From Rhodococcus wratislaviensis (GTDB lineage Bacteria > Actinomycetota > Actinomycetes > Mycobacteriales > Mycobacteriaceae), in assembly GCF_900455735.1 (NCBI RefSeq), contig NZ_UAUI01000029.1, positions 124,001 through 188,000 on the forward strand: a stretch of 64,000 bases of DNA. The letters are read 5' to 3'. The translations under genes and the position numbers were made by a program. The notes beneath the pieces were generated by a model, which saw only the letters and a program-made list of their open reading frames with translations, made no database searches and had not been told where the DNA came from. Within the stretch, counting starts at the first letter, position 1; each line of letters opens with the position of its first letter. Shown piece after piece: positions 47,755 through 57,065 of this stretch.

Positions 47755-49289
47755 GCGACGGCACTCCTCTCGATGGCGCGGCATATGGTGGCCTTGGCGT
47801 GCGCGCTGTGGCTGACGATCAGGTCGTGGGCGGCGGCCCGGTCACCCTTCTCGAACGCGGTGACGATGTCGAGGTGGTCGTGCTGGATGTGCTCGTCCAC
47901 CCAGTCCGCGGTGCGAAGCACCTTCGTCATGAGCTGCGTGACCTCCAGGCGGTTGTACGCCTCGAGGAGCACGTCGTTGGCGGTGCACCGGAACAGGAAT
48001 TCGTGGAATGCGGCGTTGGTGTCGGTGAAGGCGCCTGCGTCCGTGAAGTGGTCGTTCTCGATCGACTCGCACGAGGTCTCGGCGAGGATCCGGTACTCGG
48101 ACAGCTGTTCCTTCGTCATCCGGCCGATGGTCAGTTCCATCGCACCGAGTTCGAGCGCCATGCGGGCGTCGAACTGTGCGTCCGATTCGGACAGAGGCTG
48201 GTGTTCCTCGCCGATCTCGTACTCGGGGGCCGCCTCGACCGTGTCGGCTGCCGGCGGTGCGGAGGCCTCCGACCCACTCGGCGTCGCCGCGTTGTTGAAC
48301 TTCTCGAAGTAGAAGTTCGCCGGCGTGACACCCTCCGACTTCAGGTGGTCGCGCACCGCCTCGACCATGGGAGGCGGACCGCACAGGTACACGTCCACAT
48401 CGCCGTCGTTCAGGTGGGCGGGCTCGAACAGCCCGGTCACGTACCCCTTGTTCGGTGCACTGCTCGCCGGGTCGGACACGCAGTAGTCGAACGTGAACTG
48501 GGGCAGGGACTTCGTGTATTCCTCGAGCTTGTCCAGTTCCACCAGGTCCGCGTCGGACGAGACGCCGTAGACCAGGTGCACGGGGTGGTCGGCGGCGTCG
48601 GTGCGCATCTTGTCGAGGATCGACAGCAGCGGGGCCAGCCCGGTGCCGCCGGCCAGCAGCAGGGCGCGACGCTTCTGCTCGCGGAGGAAGAAGCTTCCCA
48701 TCGGGCCGGTGAACTCGAGCGCGTCGCCGACCTGTGCGCGGCTACGCAGGTACTCCGACATCAGGCCGCCGTCGGTGATCTTGACCAGGAACGACAGTTC
48801 CTTCGACGTCGGTCCGGTGCTGAACGAGTACGAGCGCGTCGCTTCGGTCCCGGGAACGGTGATGTTCACGTACTGGCCGGGGAGGAAGACGAGGTCGTCC
48901 CGGTTCGCGATCTCGATCGTGAACCCGATGGTGGTGTCGGAGAACTTGCGGATCTCCGTGACCGTCGACGAGAACGTGCCCGCGGCGGTCTTGGCGACGT
49001 CGGACGTCGTCGGGATCTGCAGCACCAGATCGCTTTCCGGCATCATCTGGCACGGCAGGCAGTACCCCTGCTCCGCTTCTTCGTCGGTGAGCGCTTCCTC
49101 GATGTAGTCGCCGCCGTCGTACGTGCCGGATTCGCAGAGCGACTTGCAGGTGCCGCACGCCCCGTCTCGACAGTCGAGCGGAATGTTGATGCGCGCGCGG
49201 TAGGACGCGTCGGCGACCGTCTCGTCGCCGTCACACTTGATGAAGCGGGTGATCCCGTCCTCGAAACTCAGTGCAACTTGGAAAGTCAT
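47751..49289 (-). CDS. benC: Benzoate 1,2-dioxygenase reductase with C-terminal FCD domain
   Basis: 512 residues, against roughly 340 for typical proteobacterial BenC. Residues 1-95 are a plant-type [2Fe-2S] ferredoxin (C40, C45, C48, C80). Residues 105-205 bind FAD (RSYSF), and 205-332 bind NADH (LLAGGTGLAPLLSIL and YLCGPPPMV). This part passes electrons from NADH to BenAB. After a linker rich in Ala, Pro and Glu (333-370), residues 372-505 form an all-helical domain matching the FCD ligand/metal-binding domain of GntR regulators: FDARMALE, NAAFHEF, HDHLDIVTAFEKGD and SHSAHAK. No winged helix is attached. The fused domain may sense a metabolite or metal, or serve assembly; this is inference. 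The benC stop overlaps benD. Confidence 0.92.
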   Translation of the reverse strand: MTFQVALSFEDGITRFIKCDGDETVADASYRARINIPLDCRDGACGTCKSLCESGTYDGGDYIEEALTDEEAEQGYCLPCQMMPESDLVLQIPTTSDVAKTAAGTFSSTVTEIRKFSDTTIGFTIEIANRDDLVFLPGQYVNITVPGTEATRSYSFSTGPTSKELSFLVKITDGGLMSEYLRSRAQVGDALEFTGPMGSFFLREQKRRALLLAGGTGLAPLLSILDKMRTDAADHPVHLVYGVSSDADLVELDKLEEYTKSLPQFTFDYCVSDPASSAPNKGYVTGLFEPAHLNDGDVDVYLCGPPPMVEAVRDHLKSEGVTPANFYFEKFNNAATPSGSEASAPPAADTVEAAPEYEIGEEHQPLSESDAQFDARMALELGAMELTIGRMTKEQLSEYRILAETSCESIENDHFTDAGAFTDTNAAFHEFLFRCTANDVLLEAYNRLEVTQLMTKVLRTADWVDEHIQHDHLDIVTAFEKGDRAAAHDLIVSHSAHAKATICRAIERSAVA

Positions 49290-49325
49290 GGAAAACAGCT
49301 CGATTCGCGAAGAATGGGGAACAAA

Positions 49326-49835
49326 TCAGATGTGGTAGATGTCGACCACGTGGTGGATGTAGTCGTTCTTGAGCACGACCTTCTTCTTCCGGATCAGAGG
49401 CTGCTCACCGGAGAAGTCGATGGTGTAGAACGAATTCCCGAAGTACGTGTCGACCGTGTTGTACCGGAAGTAGAGCGTGAACCAGTTGAACCGGACGTCC
49501 ACGACGTCGCCGCGACGCTCGGTGACCTCGACGTTCGAGATGTTATGACCGGTGCGGGGTTCCGGAAGACTCGTCGCGCTCGACCGATCGGTCTTGATGC
49601 GGAACACCCGGTCCTCGATGCCACCACGGTTGGCGTAGTAGATCAGGGAGATCTCGGTCATCGGGTCGGTGGTCAGTTCACCGTCGTCGGCCCACGCCGG
49701 CATCCAGAACTCGGAGTCGGGGTGATAGCACTCGATCCACTTCTCGAACTCGCGGTCGTCGAGGTAGCGGGCCTCACGGTAGAGGAACTGCTCGATGTCG
49801 TGCTGGGTGACAGTGCTTTCGGCTACTGCGGTCAT
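49326..49835 (-). CDS. benB: Benzoate 1,2-dioxygenase small (beta) subunit
   Basis: 169 residues from ATG 49835. The ring-hydroxylating dioxygenase small-subunit fold is recognised from FLYREARYLDDREFEKWIECY, the STYWVPA-like EFWMPAW and the late TVDTYFGNSFYTIDFSG. It has no redox centre and supports the alpha-3-beta-3 hexamer. It lies 14 bases after benA and 36 bases before benC on the minus strand, which fits a single benABCD transcript. Confidence 0.95.
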   Translation of the reverse strand: MTAVAESTVTQHDIEQFLYREARYLDDREFEKWIECYHPDSEFWMPAWADDGELTTDPMTEISLIYYANRGGIEDRVFRIKTDRSSATSLPEPRTGHNISNVEVTERRGDVVDVRFNWFTLYFRYNTVDTYFGNSFYTIDFSGEQPLIRKKKVVLKNDYIHHVVDIYHI

Positions 49836-49849
49836 GTTTCTCGTCTCCC

Positions 49850-51226
49850 TCAGCGGTTGTTCGCGGCAACGTCGGCGTCGAGCGCCTTGGTGAGCGCTTG
49901 CACCCAGTAGCCGTGCTGGATCGGGTACAGGCCCTCGTCCTCGGTCTTCACGCCGCTGGAGATGGGGTTGATGCCGATCTTCTTCGCGTCCTCGTCGGGG
50001 CCCTGGAGTTGGTGGGTGACACCGCGGCTGAGGTCGTTGAACGGTGCGGCGCCGGCCTGGTACGTCTTCTGGCAGGAGCGGAACTCCTCGAGATCGTCCG
50101 GGGTGGCCATGCCGGTGGCGTTGAAGAAGTCCTCGTACTGGCGGATGCGGGCGGCGCGTGCGGTGCGGCTCTCACCCTTGGGGGCGATGCAGTAGATGGT
50201 GACCTCGGTCTTGTCGACGGAGATCGGACGGAAATGCCGAATCTGCGAACCGAACTGGTCCATGAGGTACACGTTCGGGTACAGGCACAGGTTGCGGGAC
50301 ACGCCGATCATCCAGTCGGCGCGGTCTTCGCCGTACTCGGCGACGAGTTCGTCGCGACGCTCGTTCAGCGGACGGTTGGCGGGGTCGGCCCACTTGGTCC
50401 ACAGCAGCAGATGGCCGTTGTCGAACGAGTAGTAGCCGCCCTGCTGCTTCGACCACTTGCCGGCGTCCATCGCCTTCGTGGCGTTGGTGGACTCGCCCGA
50501 CTCCCGGCGCGACGTGGTCGCGGCGTAGTTCCAGTGGGTGGCGGACACGTGGTAGCCGTCGGCGCCGTTCTCGGTCTGCAGCTTCCAGTTGCCGTCATAG
50601 GTGTAGGTGGACGCGCCGCGCAGGACCTCGAGGCCGTCGGGCGACTGGTCGACGATCATGTCGATGATCTTCGTGGTGTCACCGAGGTGTTCCTCGAGCG
50701 GCGGGACGTCGGCGTTGAGGCTGCCGAACAGGAAGCCACGGTAGTTCTCGAACCGCGCGACTTTGGTGAGGTCGTGGGAGCCGTCCTTGTTGAACTGCTC
50801 CGGGTACCCGGCCTCACGCGGGTCCTTGACCTTGAGGAGCTTGCCGGAGTTGTTGAACGTCCAGCCGTGGAACGGGCAGGTGAACGTGGTCCGGTTGTCC
50901 GTCTTGCGCCTGCAGAGCATGGCGCCGCGGTGGCTGCACGCGTTCACCAGGGCGTTGAGCTCGCCCTCCTTGTTGCGGGAGATCACGATCGGCTGGCGGC
51001 CCATGTACGTGGTGAAGTAGTCGCCGACGTTCGGGATCTGGCTCTCGTGGGCCAGGTAGATCCAGTTGCCCTCGAAGATGTGCTTCATCTCGAGTTCGAA
51101 CAGGTCCTCGTCCGTGAATACGCTACGTCGCACCTGGTAGCGGCCGGTTTCCGCGTCCTCGATGAGTGCGTCGGCCAGCTTGGCCCGCACGTTTTCGGAC
51201 GGCGCTGTGTACAGGGTTTCAGTCAT
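49850..51226 (-). CDS. benA: Benzoate 1,2-dioxygenase large (alpha) subunit
   Basis: 458 residues from ATG 51226, with a near-perfect GGAGGATCCC ribosome-binding site; a frame to 51283 is not needed. The Rieske [2Fe-2S] ligands are C97-x-H99 and C117-x-x-H120 ([10 protein letters not shown] and [10 protein letters not shown]). The catalytic iron region is [16 protein letters not shown], giving the two His of the 2-His-1-carboxylate triad. It converts benzoate to the cis-1,2-diol with O2 and electrons from BenC. It is the first gene of the ben operon. The 180-base gap upstream holds two dyad symmetries and the gcoB terminator hairpin. Confidence 0.96.
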   Translation of the reverse strand: MTETLYTAPSENVRAKLADALIEDAETGRYQVRRSVFTDEDLFELEMKHIFEGNWIYLAHESQIPNVGDYFTTYMGRQPIVISRNKEGELNALVNACSHRGAMLCRRKTDNRTTFTCPFHGWTFNNSGKLLKVKDPREAGYPEQFNKDGSHDLTKVARFENYRGFLFGSLNADVPPLEEHLGDTTKIIDMIVDQSPDGLEVLRGASTYTYDGNWKLQTENGADGYHVSATHWNYAATTSRRESGESTNATKAMDAGKWSKQQGGYYSFDNGHLLLWTKWADPANRPLNERRDELVAEYGEDRADWMIGVSRNLCLYPNVYLMDQFGSQIRHFRPISVDKTEVTIYCIAPKGESRTARAARIRQYEDFFNATGMATPDDLEEFRSCQKTYQAGAAPFNDLSRGVTHQLQGPDEDAKKIGINPISSGVKTEDEGLYPIQHGYWVQALTKALDADVAANNR

Positions 51227-51253
51227 GGGATCCTCCAAGATCTCCGGGGGCTT

Positions 51254-51270
51254 GCGCCCTGCGAGGGCGC
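51254..51270 (-). promoter_or_regulatory. Hairpin in the benA leader
   Basis: GCGCCC-TGCGA-GGGCGC forms a perfect six-pair GC stem with a five-base loop, 28-44 bases upstream of the benA start codon. It would be in the mRNA leader if transcription starts further upstream. A role in mRNA stability or attenuation is possible but unproven. Confidence 0.4.
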
Positions 51271-51296
51271 CCGGGTCCGGCAATGAATTCCACTCT

Positions 51297-51314
51297 TGCA
51301 GCCTGTGCGCTGCA
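51297..51314. promoter_or_regulatory. Dyad symmetry in the benA promoter region
   Basis: TGCAGC and GCTGCA flank a six-base spacer (CTGTGC), forming an 18-base dyad about 70 bases upstream of benA. It is a candidate operator. Two ACTAGG copies (51319 and 51341, 22-base period) lie just beyond it. No regulator gene sits next to benA, so the protein that binds is unknown. Confidence 0.4.
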
Positions 51315-51360
51315 TCACACTAGGCATTTACCGAGTACTGACTAGGACGTGTTCGGCATG

Positions 51361-51394
51361 CGCACACCGGGGTCTCGGAGAACCCCGGTGTGCG
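51361..51394 (-). terminator. Stem-loop terminator after gcoB
   Basis: CGCACACCGGGGT pairs perfectly with ACCCCGGTGTGCG (13 base pairs) around an eight-base loop, beginning 12 bases past the gcoB stop on the minus strand. There is no U-rich tail, as is common in actinobacteria. It should separate gcoAB transcription from benA. Confidence 0.75.
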
Positions 51395-51406
51395 TCGGTG
51401 CCGCGA

Positions 51407-52402
51407 TCAGACGGCAGGCGTGAACTTCTCCCGGAAGATTCGCCGTGGAGCCATACGCCGGCGCTTGAATGCCTTGACGCCGGCGTCGACCATCGCGGGC
51501 GGCCCGCACAGATACCCGGAGTATCCGCGACAGGCGTCGAAGTCCTCCACGAACGCGTCCGTGACGTAGCCGGACCGCCCGGACCACGACTGGTCGCTGA
51601 GGCACGGCACGTACCGGAAGCCCGGGTGTGCGCACTCCCACTCCCGGAACAGGTCGACGTCGTAGAGGTCGGACTCCTCGCGCACGCCGTGATACAGGTG
51701 GATCGCGCGGTCCGGAGCCGACGTGAGTGCCTGGCGGGCCATGGCTTTCAACGGCGCCAATCCTGTCCCGCCGCCGAGCAGAACCATCGGACCCTCGTCG
51801 TCCGGATCGAGGCGGAAGTCGCCGAGCGGGCCCAGCAGGTCGACGCGCTCGCCGACGGACATCGATCCGAAAACCCATCCGTCCGTGGCCACTCCGCCCG
51901 GCTGCCGGCGGATGTGGAATTCGAGCACCTTCGATTCACCGGGTGGATTGGCCATGGAGTACTGACGACCCTGGCCGGTGCCGGGTACCCGCAGTTCGAC
52001 GTACTGCCCCGCGGAGAATTCGAGCGGGCTGTCGAGCGTGACGAGAACCCGCCGCGTGTCACGGGCGACGTCCTCGATCGCGCTCACGGTGCCGACGAGG
52101 TCCCGCAGGGCGTGGACGGCGCCCGCCGGCGCCGTGTCCAGGCGTTCCACCACCGTGTCACTGCACGGGGTCACCTGGCAGGCCAAAGCAAACCCCCGCT
52201 CGCGTTCGGCCTGGGAAAGCGTGTTCTCGGGCGACCGACGGTGATCGACGGACCCCGACACGACCCGCAGCTTGCACGTTCCGCACGTGCCCTGATTGCA
52301 GGAGTTCGGCATCCACACTCCGCCCCGCAGAAGCGCGTCCAGCAAAGATTGGTCGGGTCCGCACTCCACGGTGTCGGCGGCGACCGATACGGTGAAGGTC
52401 AC
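51407..52402 (-). CDS. gcoB: Guaiacol O-demethylase reductase (ferredoxin/FAD/NADH three-domain)
   Basis: 331 residues from GTG 52402, with GGGAGG eight bases upstream; the longer frame lies inside gcoA. The N-terminal ferredoxin has C35, C40, C43 and C75. The FAD domain has RQYSMANPP, and the NAD domain has LLGGGTGLAPLKAM and YLCGPPAMV. This single-chain layout (ferredoxin first) is that of GcoB, the dedicated reductase of the P450 GcoA. Two bases separate it from the gcoA stop. It also resembles BenC, and cross-feeding with the dioxygenase is conceivable, but the coupling to gcoA makes the assignment clear. Confidence 0.9.
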   Translation of the reverse strand: MTFTVSVAADTVECGPDQSLLDALLRGGVWMPNSCNQGTCGTCKLRVVSGSVDHRRSPENTLSQAERERGFALACQVTPCSDTVVERLDTAPAGAVHALRDLVGTVSAIEDVARDTRRVLVTLDSPLEFSAGQYVELRVPGTGQGRQYSMANPPGESKVLEFHIRRQPGGVATDGWVFGSMSVGERVDLLGPLGDFRLDPDDEGPMVLLGGGTGLAPLKAMARQALTSAPDRAIHLYHGVREESDLYDVDLFREWECAHPGFRYVPCLSDQSWSGRSGYVTDAFVEDFDACRGYSGYLCGPPAMVDAGVKAFKRRRMAPRRIFREKFTPAV

Positions 52403-52404
52403 GG

Positions 52405-53616
52405 CTACACCTCCCACGTGGTCTGGAGTGCGGTGGGGCCGCGGAAGCCCCAGCCCCAGAACTCGACGTCCGCGGCGGTGTCGCGCTCGAGGTTCGGGAT
52501 CGCCTCGAACAGTTCCTCCAGTCCGATCCGGCACACGTGGTTGGCGAAATAGATTCCCGCGCACGCGTGGTTGCCCGAGCCGAATGCGAGGTGGGGGAGC
52601 GGGGGACGGGTCATGTCGTACTGGGTGGGGGCGTCGTAGACCTCCGCGTCGTGGTTGGCCGAACCGTACGACAGCAGGACGACGGACCCCTCGGGGAGGG
52701 ACACGTCGCCGAGCGTGACGTCCGTGGTGCTGATGCGTGCGGTGGCCGACCAGATCGGGGACGTCCAGCGCATCCCCTCGGAGATGGCCCGCGGAATGAG
52801 GGCAGGCTCGTCGACGACGGCCTCCAATTGCTCGGGCCGGGTGAACAGGCCGACGAGCGTCGACGCCATGCCGTGGCCGGGTTCCTGCATCGCGCCCAGA
52901 AGATAGACGAAGAGGGTGGGGTAGATGTACTCCCGGTCGCGAACCCGGCCCTCGGGCATGCCGTCGTGCAACCAGTGCGAGATGGCGCTGTCGTCGGGGT
53001 TGACGATCCAGTTGTCGATCAGCGGATCGACGATCGCCCGGATCTCGGCTTTCGCCTCGTCACCCTGGACAAATCCCTCGGGGTTGGTGAACTCGCCGTT
53101 CTCGTCCACCCCGGCGTTGGTGAAGGAGTTCGACAGCCGGTGGAACCAGTCGCGCAGCGTGTCCGAACTGACGTCGTTCAGGCCGAGCAGGTCGCCGAGT
53201 GCGCGGACGCTGACGGGCTCGCAGTACTGAGAGACCAGGTCGGCCTTGCCGTCGTTCTCGAACTGCTCCACGTAACGCCGGGCGATGGGGCGGACGAGTC
53301 CGTCGACCCAGCGGTCCACCTCCGACGGCTGCAGTGCGGGGTCGACCATCGAGCGGAGGTCGCGGTGGATCTCGCCGTTGACCCCGATCACGGCGGGGTG
53401 ACCGAACGTGCGGCCGCCGGCCTTGGTGATGATCCCCTCGAAGTCGGGGCTGTTGGCGATGGTGCGGCAGAGGTCGGCGGTGGTCGCGACGAACGAACCG
53501 AGAACCGGGACGTACGCCAGCGGCGCCTCGGCGCGCAGCCGTTCGTACACCGGGTACGGGTTGCGCTCGAGTTCCGTCATAGTGATCTCGTCGATCCAAG
53601 ACAGGGTGGCGGTCAT
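52405..53616 (-). CDS. gcoA: Cytochrome P450 guaiacol O-demethylase (CYP255A type)
   Basis: 403 residues from ATG 53616, with GAGGAG seven bases upstream. The haem-binding loop is [16 protein letters not shown] with Cys352. The ExxR helix is visible as EGMR in AISEGMRW. The oxygen-activating I-helix reads GAMQEPGHG (241-249) instead of the usual AGxDT, a feature that fits the CYP255A/GcoA family. With GcoB it would O-demethylate guaiacol and similar lignin-derived methoxy-aromatics to catechol and formaldehyde. The catechol then enters the cat pathway encoded nearby. A divergent AraC regulator lies 204 bases upstream. Confidence 0.9.
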   Translation of the reverse strand: MTATLSWIDEITMTELERNPYPVYERLRAEAPLAYVPVLGSFVATTADLCRTIANSPDFEGIITKAGGRTFGHPAVIGVNGEIHRDLRSMVDPALQPSEVDRWVDGLVRPIARRYVEQFENDGKADLVSQYCEPVSVRALGDLLGLNDVSSDTLRDWFHRLSNSFTNAGVDENGEFTNPEGFVQGDEAKAEIRAIVDPLIDNWIVNPDDSAISHWLHDGMPEGRVRDREYIYPTLFVYLLGAMQEPGHGMASTLVGLFTRPEQLEAVVDEPALIPRAISEGMRWTSPIWSATARISTTDVTLGDVSLPEGSVVLLSYGSANHDAEVYDAPTQYDMTRPPLPHLAFGSGNHACAGIYFANHVCRIGLEELFEAIPNLERDTAADVEFWGWGFRGPTALQTTWEV

Positions 53617-53705
53617 GTCAATTCTCCTCTTCGGAAACAACTTTCGCGGCCATGGCGGCGTGGAGGAGAACGTAGTGCGCAGGTCGGTGGGTCGTCTAGC
53701 CATTC

Positions 53706-53731
53706 TGCGCGGGGTCTGGACGATGTGCGCG
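53706..53731. promoter_or_regulatory. 20-bp-period repeat in the gcoA / AraC divergent promoter
   Basis: TGCGCG occurs at 53706 and again at 53726, exactly 20 bases apart, in the 204-base gap between gcoA and the AraC gene. A third TGCGC is at 53676. The same core and period occur in the pheA2/pheR gap. Two half-sites on one helix face are typical for AraC-family binding. The rest of the gap shows no clear feature by eye. Confidence 0.45.
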
Positions 53732-53820
53732 ACCAGTTGTGATCGGGGTCTCAGTTATCCTCGACTCGGCGTCCCGGCGCAGCTTCAATAGGTCGGAACG
53801 ACTCTTACCGAGGCAGGTGC

Positions 53821-54768
53821 ATGACGATGGCATCGACGATCACCGAGACCCAGGACTGGGATGCGGCGTCGAGGGCGGTGGCCGGTGCGTATTTTCCGCA
53901 CACCCTGACCGATCTGTCGTCGGGCGGTGCGATGACGCTGTCGATGCGGACCGTCGACTTCGGTCCCGTCACGCTCGGCAGGCTGGACTGGGGCGCGGAC
54001 GTGTCGATCGAATGCGACTACCCGGGTGCGTACGAGGTCAACATCCCGCTGTCCGGTTCACTGGAATCCTGTTCGCAGGGCGACACGGTGGTGTCGCGTC
54101 CGGGGCAGGCCACGGTCTTCCGGGCCGACGAGCCGACTCTGATCAGCCGGTGGAGCGGCGATTGCACGGTGCTCGGCGTCAAGTTCGACAGCGACTACCT
54201 CCAGCGGGAGGCCGACCGGATTCTCGGCGCCGACTTGCGCCTCGGGCTGCGCCTGCCGTCCCAGATCGATCTCACCGGTGCATCGGAGAGCAGCTGGTTT
54301 CGCCTGGTCCGCTCGCTGACCGCGCAGCTGCGGGAGCCGGCCGACCTCCTCGCCAATCCGGTGGTCGGCCCGCAACTCGCCGGCGCGATCACGTCGGCCT
54401 TCGTCCTCGCCGTCACACCCGACGAGGAGGTGCGCGGCGGCGCGCCCCGACCGCGGATCGTCAAGCGGGTCCTCGACGGGTTGAACGACGACCCGGCCCG
54501 GGCCTGGACGGCGGCCGACATGGCCGAACTCGCCGGCACCAGTGTGCGCCGGTTGCAGGAAGGGTTTCGCGAGTACGTCGGACGAAGCCCGTCCGAATGC
54601 CTCCTCGACATCCGCCTGAGTCGCGCCGACGCCGACCTGAGGGCGCTGGAGCCGGGTGTCACGGTCTCCGAAGTCGCTGCCCGATGGGGGTTTACCCATG
54701 CGGGCCGGTTCTCCGCCGCGTACCGCCGGCGGTACGGCAAATCCCCGTCAGAGCTGATTCGCTTCTGA
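53821..54768 (+). CDS. AraC-family transcriptional regulator divergent from gcoAB
   Basis: 315 residues from ATG 53821 (a second ATG is at 53827), after GAGG. Residues 1-200 form an AraC-binding-like sensor domain (RLDWGADVSIECDYPGAYEVNIPLSG). Residues 215-312 hold two helix-turn-helix units (WTAADMAELAGTSVRRLQEGFREYVG and VSEVAARWGFTHAGRFSAAYRRRYGKSPSE). It is clearly a paralogue of PheR encoded 3.3 kb away. Divergence from gcoAB makes it the probable activator of guaiacol demethylation, with guaiacol or catechol as possible inducers. This is inferred from position only. Confidence 0.9.
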   Translation: MTMASTITETQDWDAASRAVAGAYFPHTLTDLSSGGAMTLSMRTVDFGPVTLGRLDWGADVSIECDYPGAYEVNIPLSGSLESCSQGDTVVSRPGQATVFRADEPTLISRWSGDCTVLGVKFDSDYLQREADRILGADLRLGLRLPSQIDLTGASESSWFRLVRSLTAQLREPADLLANPVVGPQLAGAITSAFVLAVTPDEEVRGGAPRPRIVKRVLDGLNDDPARAWTAADMAELAGTSVRRLQEGFREYVGRSPSECLLDIRLSRADADLRALEPGVTVSEVAARWGFTHAGRFSAAYRRRYGKSPSELIRF

Positions 54769-54773
54769 CGGGG
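54743..54773. terminator. Bidirectional stem-loop between the AraC gene and pheA1
   Basis: CCCCGTCAGA pairs with TCTGACGGGG (10 perfect base pairs) around an 11-base loop. The hairpin spans the AraC stop codon and lies just before the pheA1 stop from the other side. It can terminate both convergent transcripts. Confidence 0.7.
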
Positions 54774-54790
54774 ACTGCGCGGGTGTTCGG

Positions 54791-56407
54791 TTACTTGTTA
54801 CCGAAGTACGAGACGTCGTCGTTGCCGATGAGGTCGGGGACCGTCCAGCCGTCGAGGTCGTACTCGGACAGGCACTGCTCGGCGAAGCCCTTCATGGAGG
54901 CGACGTCGCCGCGGTTCTCGGCGGCGAACAGCAGTTCGGCCTTCACGTTCTCGTGGTTGCCGGAGTAATTGCGCTCGTACAGTTCGTGGCGGCCACCGAA
55001 CTCGCTGCCGATCGAATCCCACAGCGCCTTCATGATCTTGACGCGTTCGACCGCGGTCATGCCGTCGGAGCCGCGGACGTACTTGTCCAGGTACGGGCGG
55101 ACGTCGGGGCTCTTGAAGTCGCGTGCGCTCGAGGGCAGGTAGATCAGGCCGGACGCGACGTCCTGTTCGATGATCTCCTTGATGCGCGGGTAGCCCTGGA
55201 TCATGAACATGCGGTACGTGAGGCCGTATTCGAGCTTGGGGATGACGGTGTCGCCGATCCACGGCTCGGGATTGCGTGCCATGGATTCGGTGAGTGACCA
55301 GAACAGGTTTCGCCAGCCGATGACCTCACCGACGCGGGTCTGCACGCCGCGGAAGCCGCCGGCTCCGGTGGCGTCGAGGGCCTTCATCAGCATGCCGGCG
55401 ATGAAGTCGAGTTTCACGGCCAGGCGCGTGCAGCCCTGGAACGTGAAGCGGGGCAGGAATCCGGACTGCGGGAAGAAGCCGTTGATCTTGTCCACGTCGC
55501 CGTACATGAAGACGTTCTCCCACGGCACCAGCACCTTGTCGAAGATGAAGATGGTGTCGTTCTCGTCCATGCGGCTCGACAGGGGGTAGTCGAACGGGGT
55601 GCCCATCACGGCCGCGTTCTGGGTGAACGAGGACCGGCAGATCAGTTTCACACCCGGCGCGTCCATCGGGACGGTGCAGATGAGGGCGAATTCCTTCTTC
55701 TTGATCGGCAACCCGTAGTGGGCGATGAAGTTGTAGTTGGTGATCGCGGAGCCGGTGGCCACGACCTTGGCGCCGGAGACGATGAGGCCGGCGTCGGTTT
55801 CCTTCTCCACCTTCATGAACACGTCGCCGACCTCGTCCGGCGGGAGCTGCCGGTCGACGGGCGGGTTGATGATGGCGTGGTTCCAGTAGAGGACCTTTTC
55901 CTGCGATTCCTTGTACCAGCGTTCGGCGTTGTCCTGGAACGGCGAGTACAGCTCCTTGTTGGCGTGCAGGGTGCCGAGGAAGGAGGCCTTGTAGTCGGGG
56001 GAGCGGCCCATCCAGCCGTATGTCATGCGCGCCCAGGTGGCGATGGCGTCGCGTTCCTTCAGCAGGTCGTCCGAGGAGGTGGGTGCCTTGAAGAACGGCA
56101 TCGTGACGCCGCCGTTGCCGGTGTCGGTGGGGGTGGTGACCTTGTCGACGTGTTCGCCGGTGTGCATCGAGTCGTAGAGGCGGGCGGTCATCCGGATGGG
56201 GTTGCGGAACGCCGGATGGGTGGTGACGTCCTCGACGCGCTCGCCGTGCAACCAGATCTCACGGTCGTCGCGCAGCGACTCGATGTACTCGTCACCGGTC
56301 ATGGGCCGCGACGCGAAGTTCTTCGTGCGGTTGGCTTCGCAGTCTGCGGCCGGGTTGACCTTCGTCGGGTCGAGCGCGGTCTCGGGAGCGCTTTCGGTGG
56401 TGGTCAT
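54791..56407 (-). CDS. pheA1: Phenol hydroxylase oxygenase component (FADH2-dependent, HpaB family)
   Basis: 538 residues from ATG 56407. The chain matches the 4-hydroxyphenylacetate 3-monooxygenase large-subunit family: [23 protein letters not shown] at the start, a central [21 protein letters not shown] segment (flavin site) and [18 protein letters not shown]. Length and gene order with a small flavin reductase and AraC regulator match rhodococcal PheA1. It would hydroxylate phenol to catechol using reduced FAD supplied by PheA2. A closely related 4-hydroxyphenylacetate or chlorophenol substrate cannot be excluded from sequence. The gene is 24 bases downstream of pheA2. Confidence 0.9.
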   Translation of the reverse strand: MTTTESAPETALDPTKVNPAADCEANRTKNFASRPMTGDEYIESLRDDREIWLHGERVEDVTTHPAFRNPIRMTARLYDSMHTGEHVDKVTTPTDTGNGGVTMPFFKAPTSSDDLLKERDAIATWARMTYGWMGRSPDYKASFLGTLHANKELYSPFQDNAERWYKESQEKVLYWNHAIINPPVDRQLPPDEVGDVFMKVEKETDAGLIVSGAKVVATGSAITNYNFIAHYGLPIKKKEFALICTVPMDAPGVKLICRSSFTQNAAVMGTPFDYPLSSRMDENDTIFIFDKVLVPWENVFMYGDVDKINGFFPQSGFLPRFTFQGCTRLAVKLDFIAGMLMKALDATGAGGFRGVQTRVGEVIGWRNLFWSLTESMARNPEPWIGDTVIPKLEYGLTYRMFMIQGYPRIKEIIEQDVASGLIYLPSSARDFKSPDVRPYLDKYVRGSDGMTAVERVKIMKALWDSIGSEFGGRHELYERNYSGNHENVKAELLFAAENRGDVASMKGFAEQCLSEYDLDGWTVPDLIGNDDVSYFGNK

Positions 56408-56431
56408 GGAATGTCCTTTCGGATCGGGCGG

Positions 56432-56992
56432 TCAGTTGACGGGCTGAAGATGGAATGGGGTGAAGGAGGTGGTGGAGTCGAACCAGCCGTTGTTCGGATC
56501 GTCCATCGATCCGTTCCATGCGGCCGACGCGGACGGTGAGCCGAGGTCGTGGAAGGTGCTCCGGTAGAACAGCAGCGGGTCCTTGCCGCTGGATTCGGCC
56601 GCGACGATCTCACCGATGAAGATGATGTGATCGCCACCGTCGTACTCGGCCCACGGCCGGCACGACAACGTGGCGGCGGCACCGCAGATGATGGGGGCGG
56701 TCGGCCCGTCGGCCCACACGGGTTCGGGGTTCTGCGGTCGGCCGGCGAAATGCATCGCGGTGTCCACCTGGTCGGCGGCGAGAATGTTGACGGCGAAGGG
56801 TGCCTTGCTCAAGTAGTTGCAGGCCTTGGACTTTCGGGTCAGGGTGATCTGGCACAATCTCGGCTCGATCGAGACGGCGGTGAAGGCGGTGACCGTCGCT
56901 CCGTGCGGCAGGCCCTCGGAGTTGGCGCACGTGATGACCGTGACTCCGCTGGCAAACTGCCCGAAAATGTTCCGGAGTTCGCGTTGCTCCAT
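56432..56992 (-). CDS. pheA2: Flavin reductase component of phenol hydroxylase
   Basis: 186 residues from ATG 56992, with GGGAGG upstream; the longer frame is antisense to pheR. The flavin reductase-like fold (HpaC type) is visible in FGQFASGVTVIT, GATVTAFTAVSIEPRLCQITLTR and a late GDHIIFIGEIV. It uses NADH to reduce FAD for diffusion to PheA1. A C-terminal extension with WNGSMDDPNNGWFDS is slightly longer than in many homologues. It is the first gene of the pheA2A1 operon, divergent from pheR. Confidence 0.9.
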   Translation of the reverse strand: MEQRELRNIFGQFASGVTVITCANSEGLPHGATVTAFTAVSIEPRLCQITLTRKSKACNYLSKAPFAVNILAADQVDTAMHFAGRPQNPEPVWADGPTAPIICGAAATLSCRPWAEYDGGDHIIFIGEIVAAESSGKDPLLFYRSTFHDLGSPSASAAWNGSMDDPNNGWFDSTTSFTPFHLQPVN

Positions 56993-57065
56993 GCTCGGAG
57001 CCTCCCTTCCTGTCCGGGGCGCTGATGAGGTACGGACGAAGGTACGACCGTGGGAACGGCGCGTC

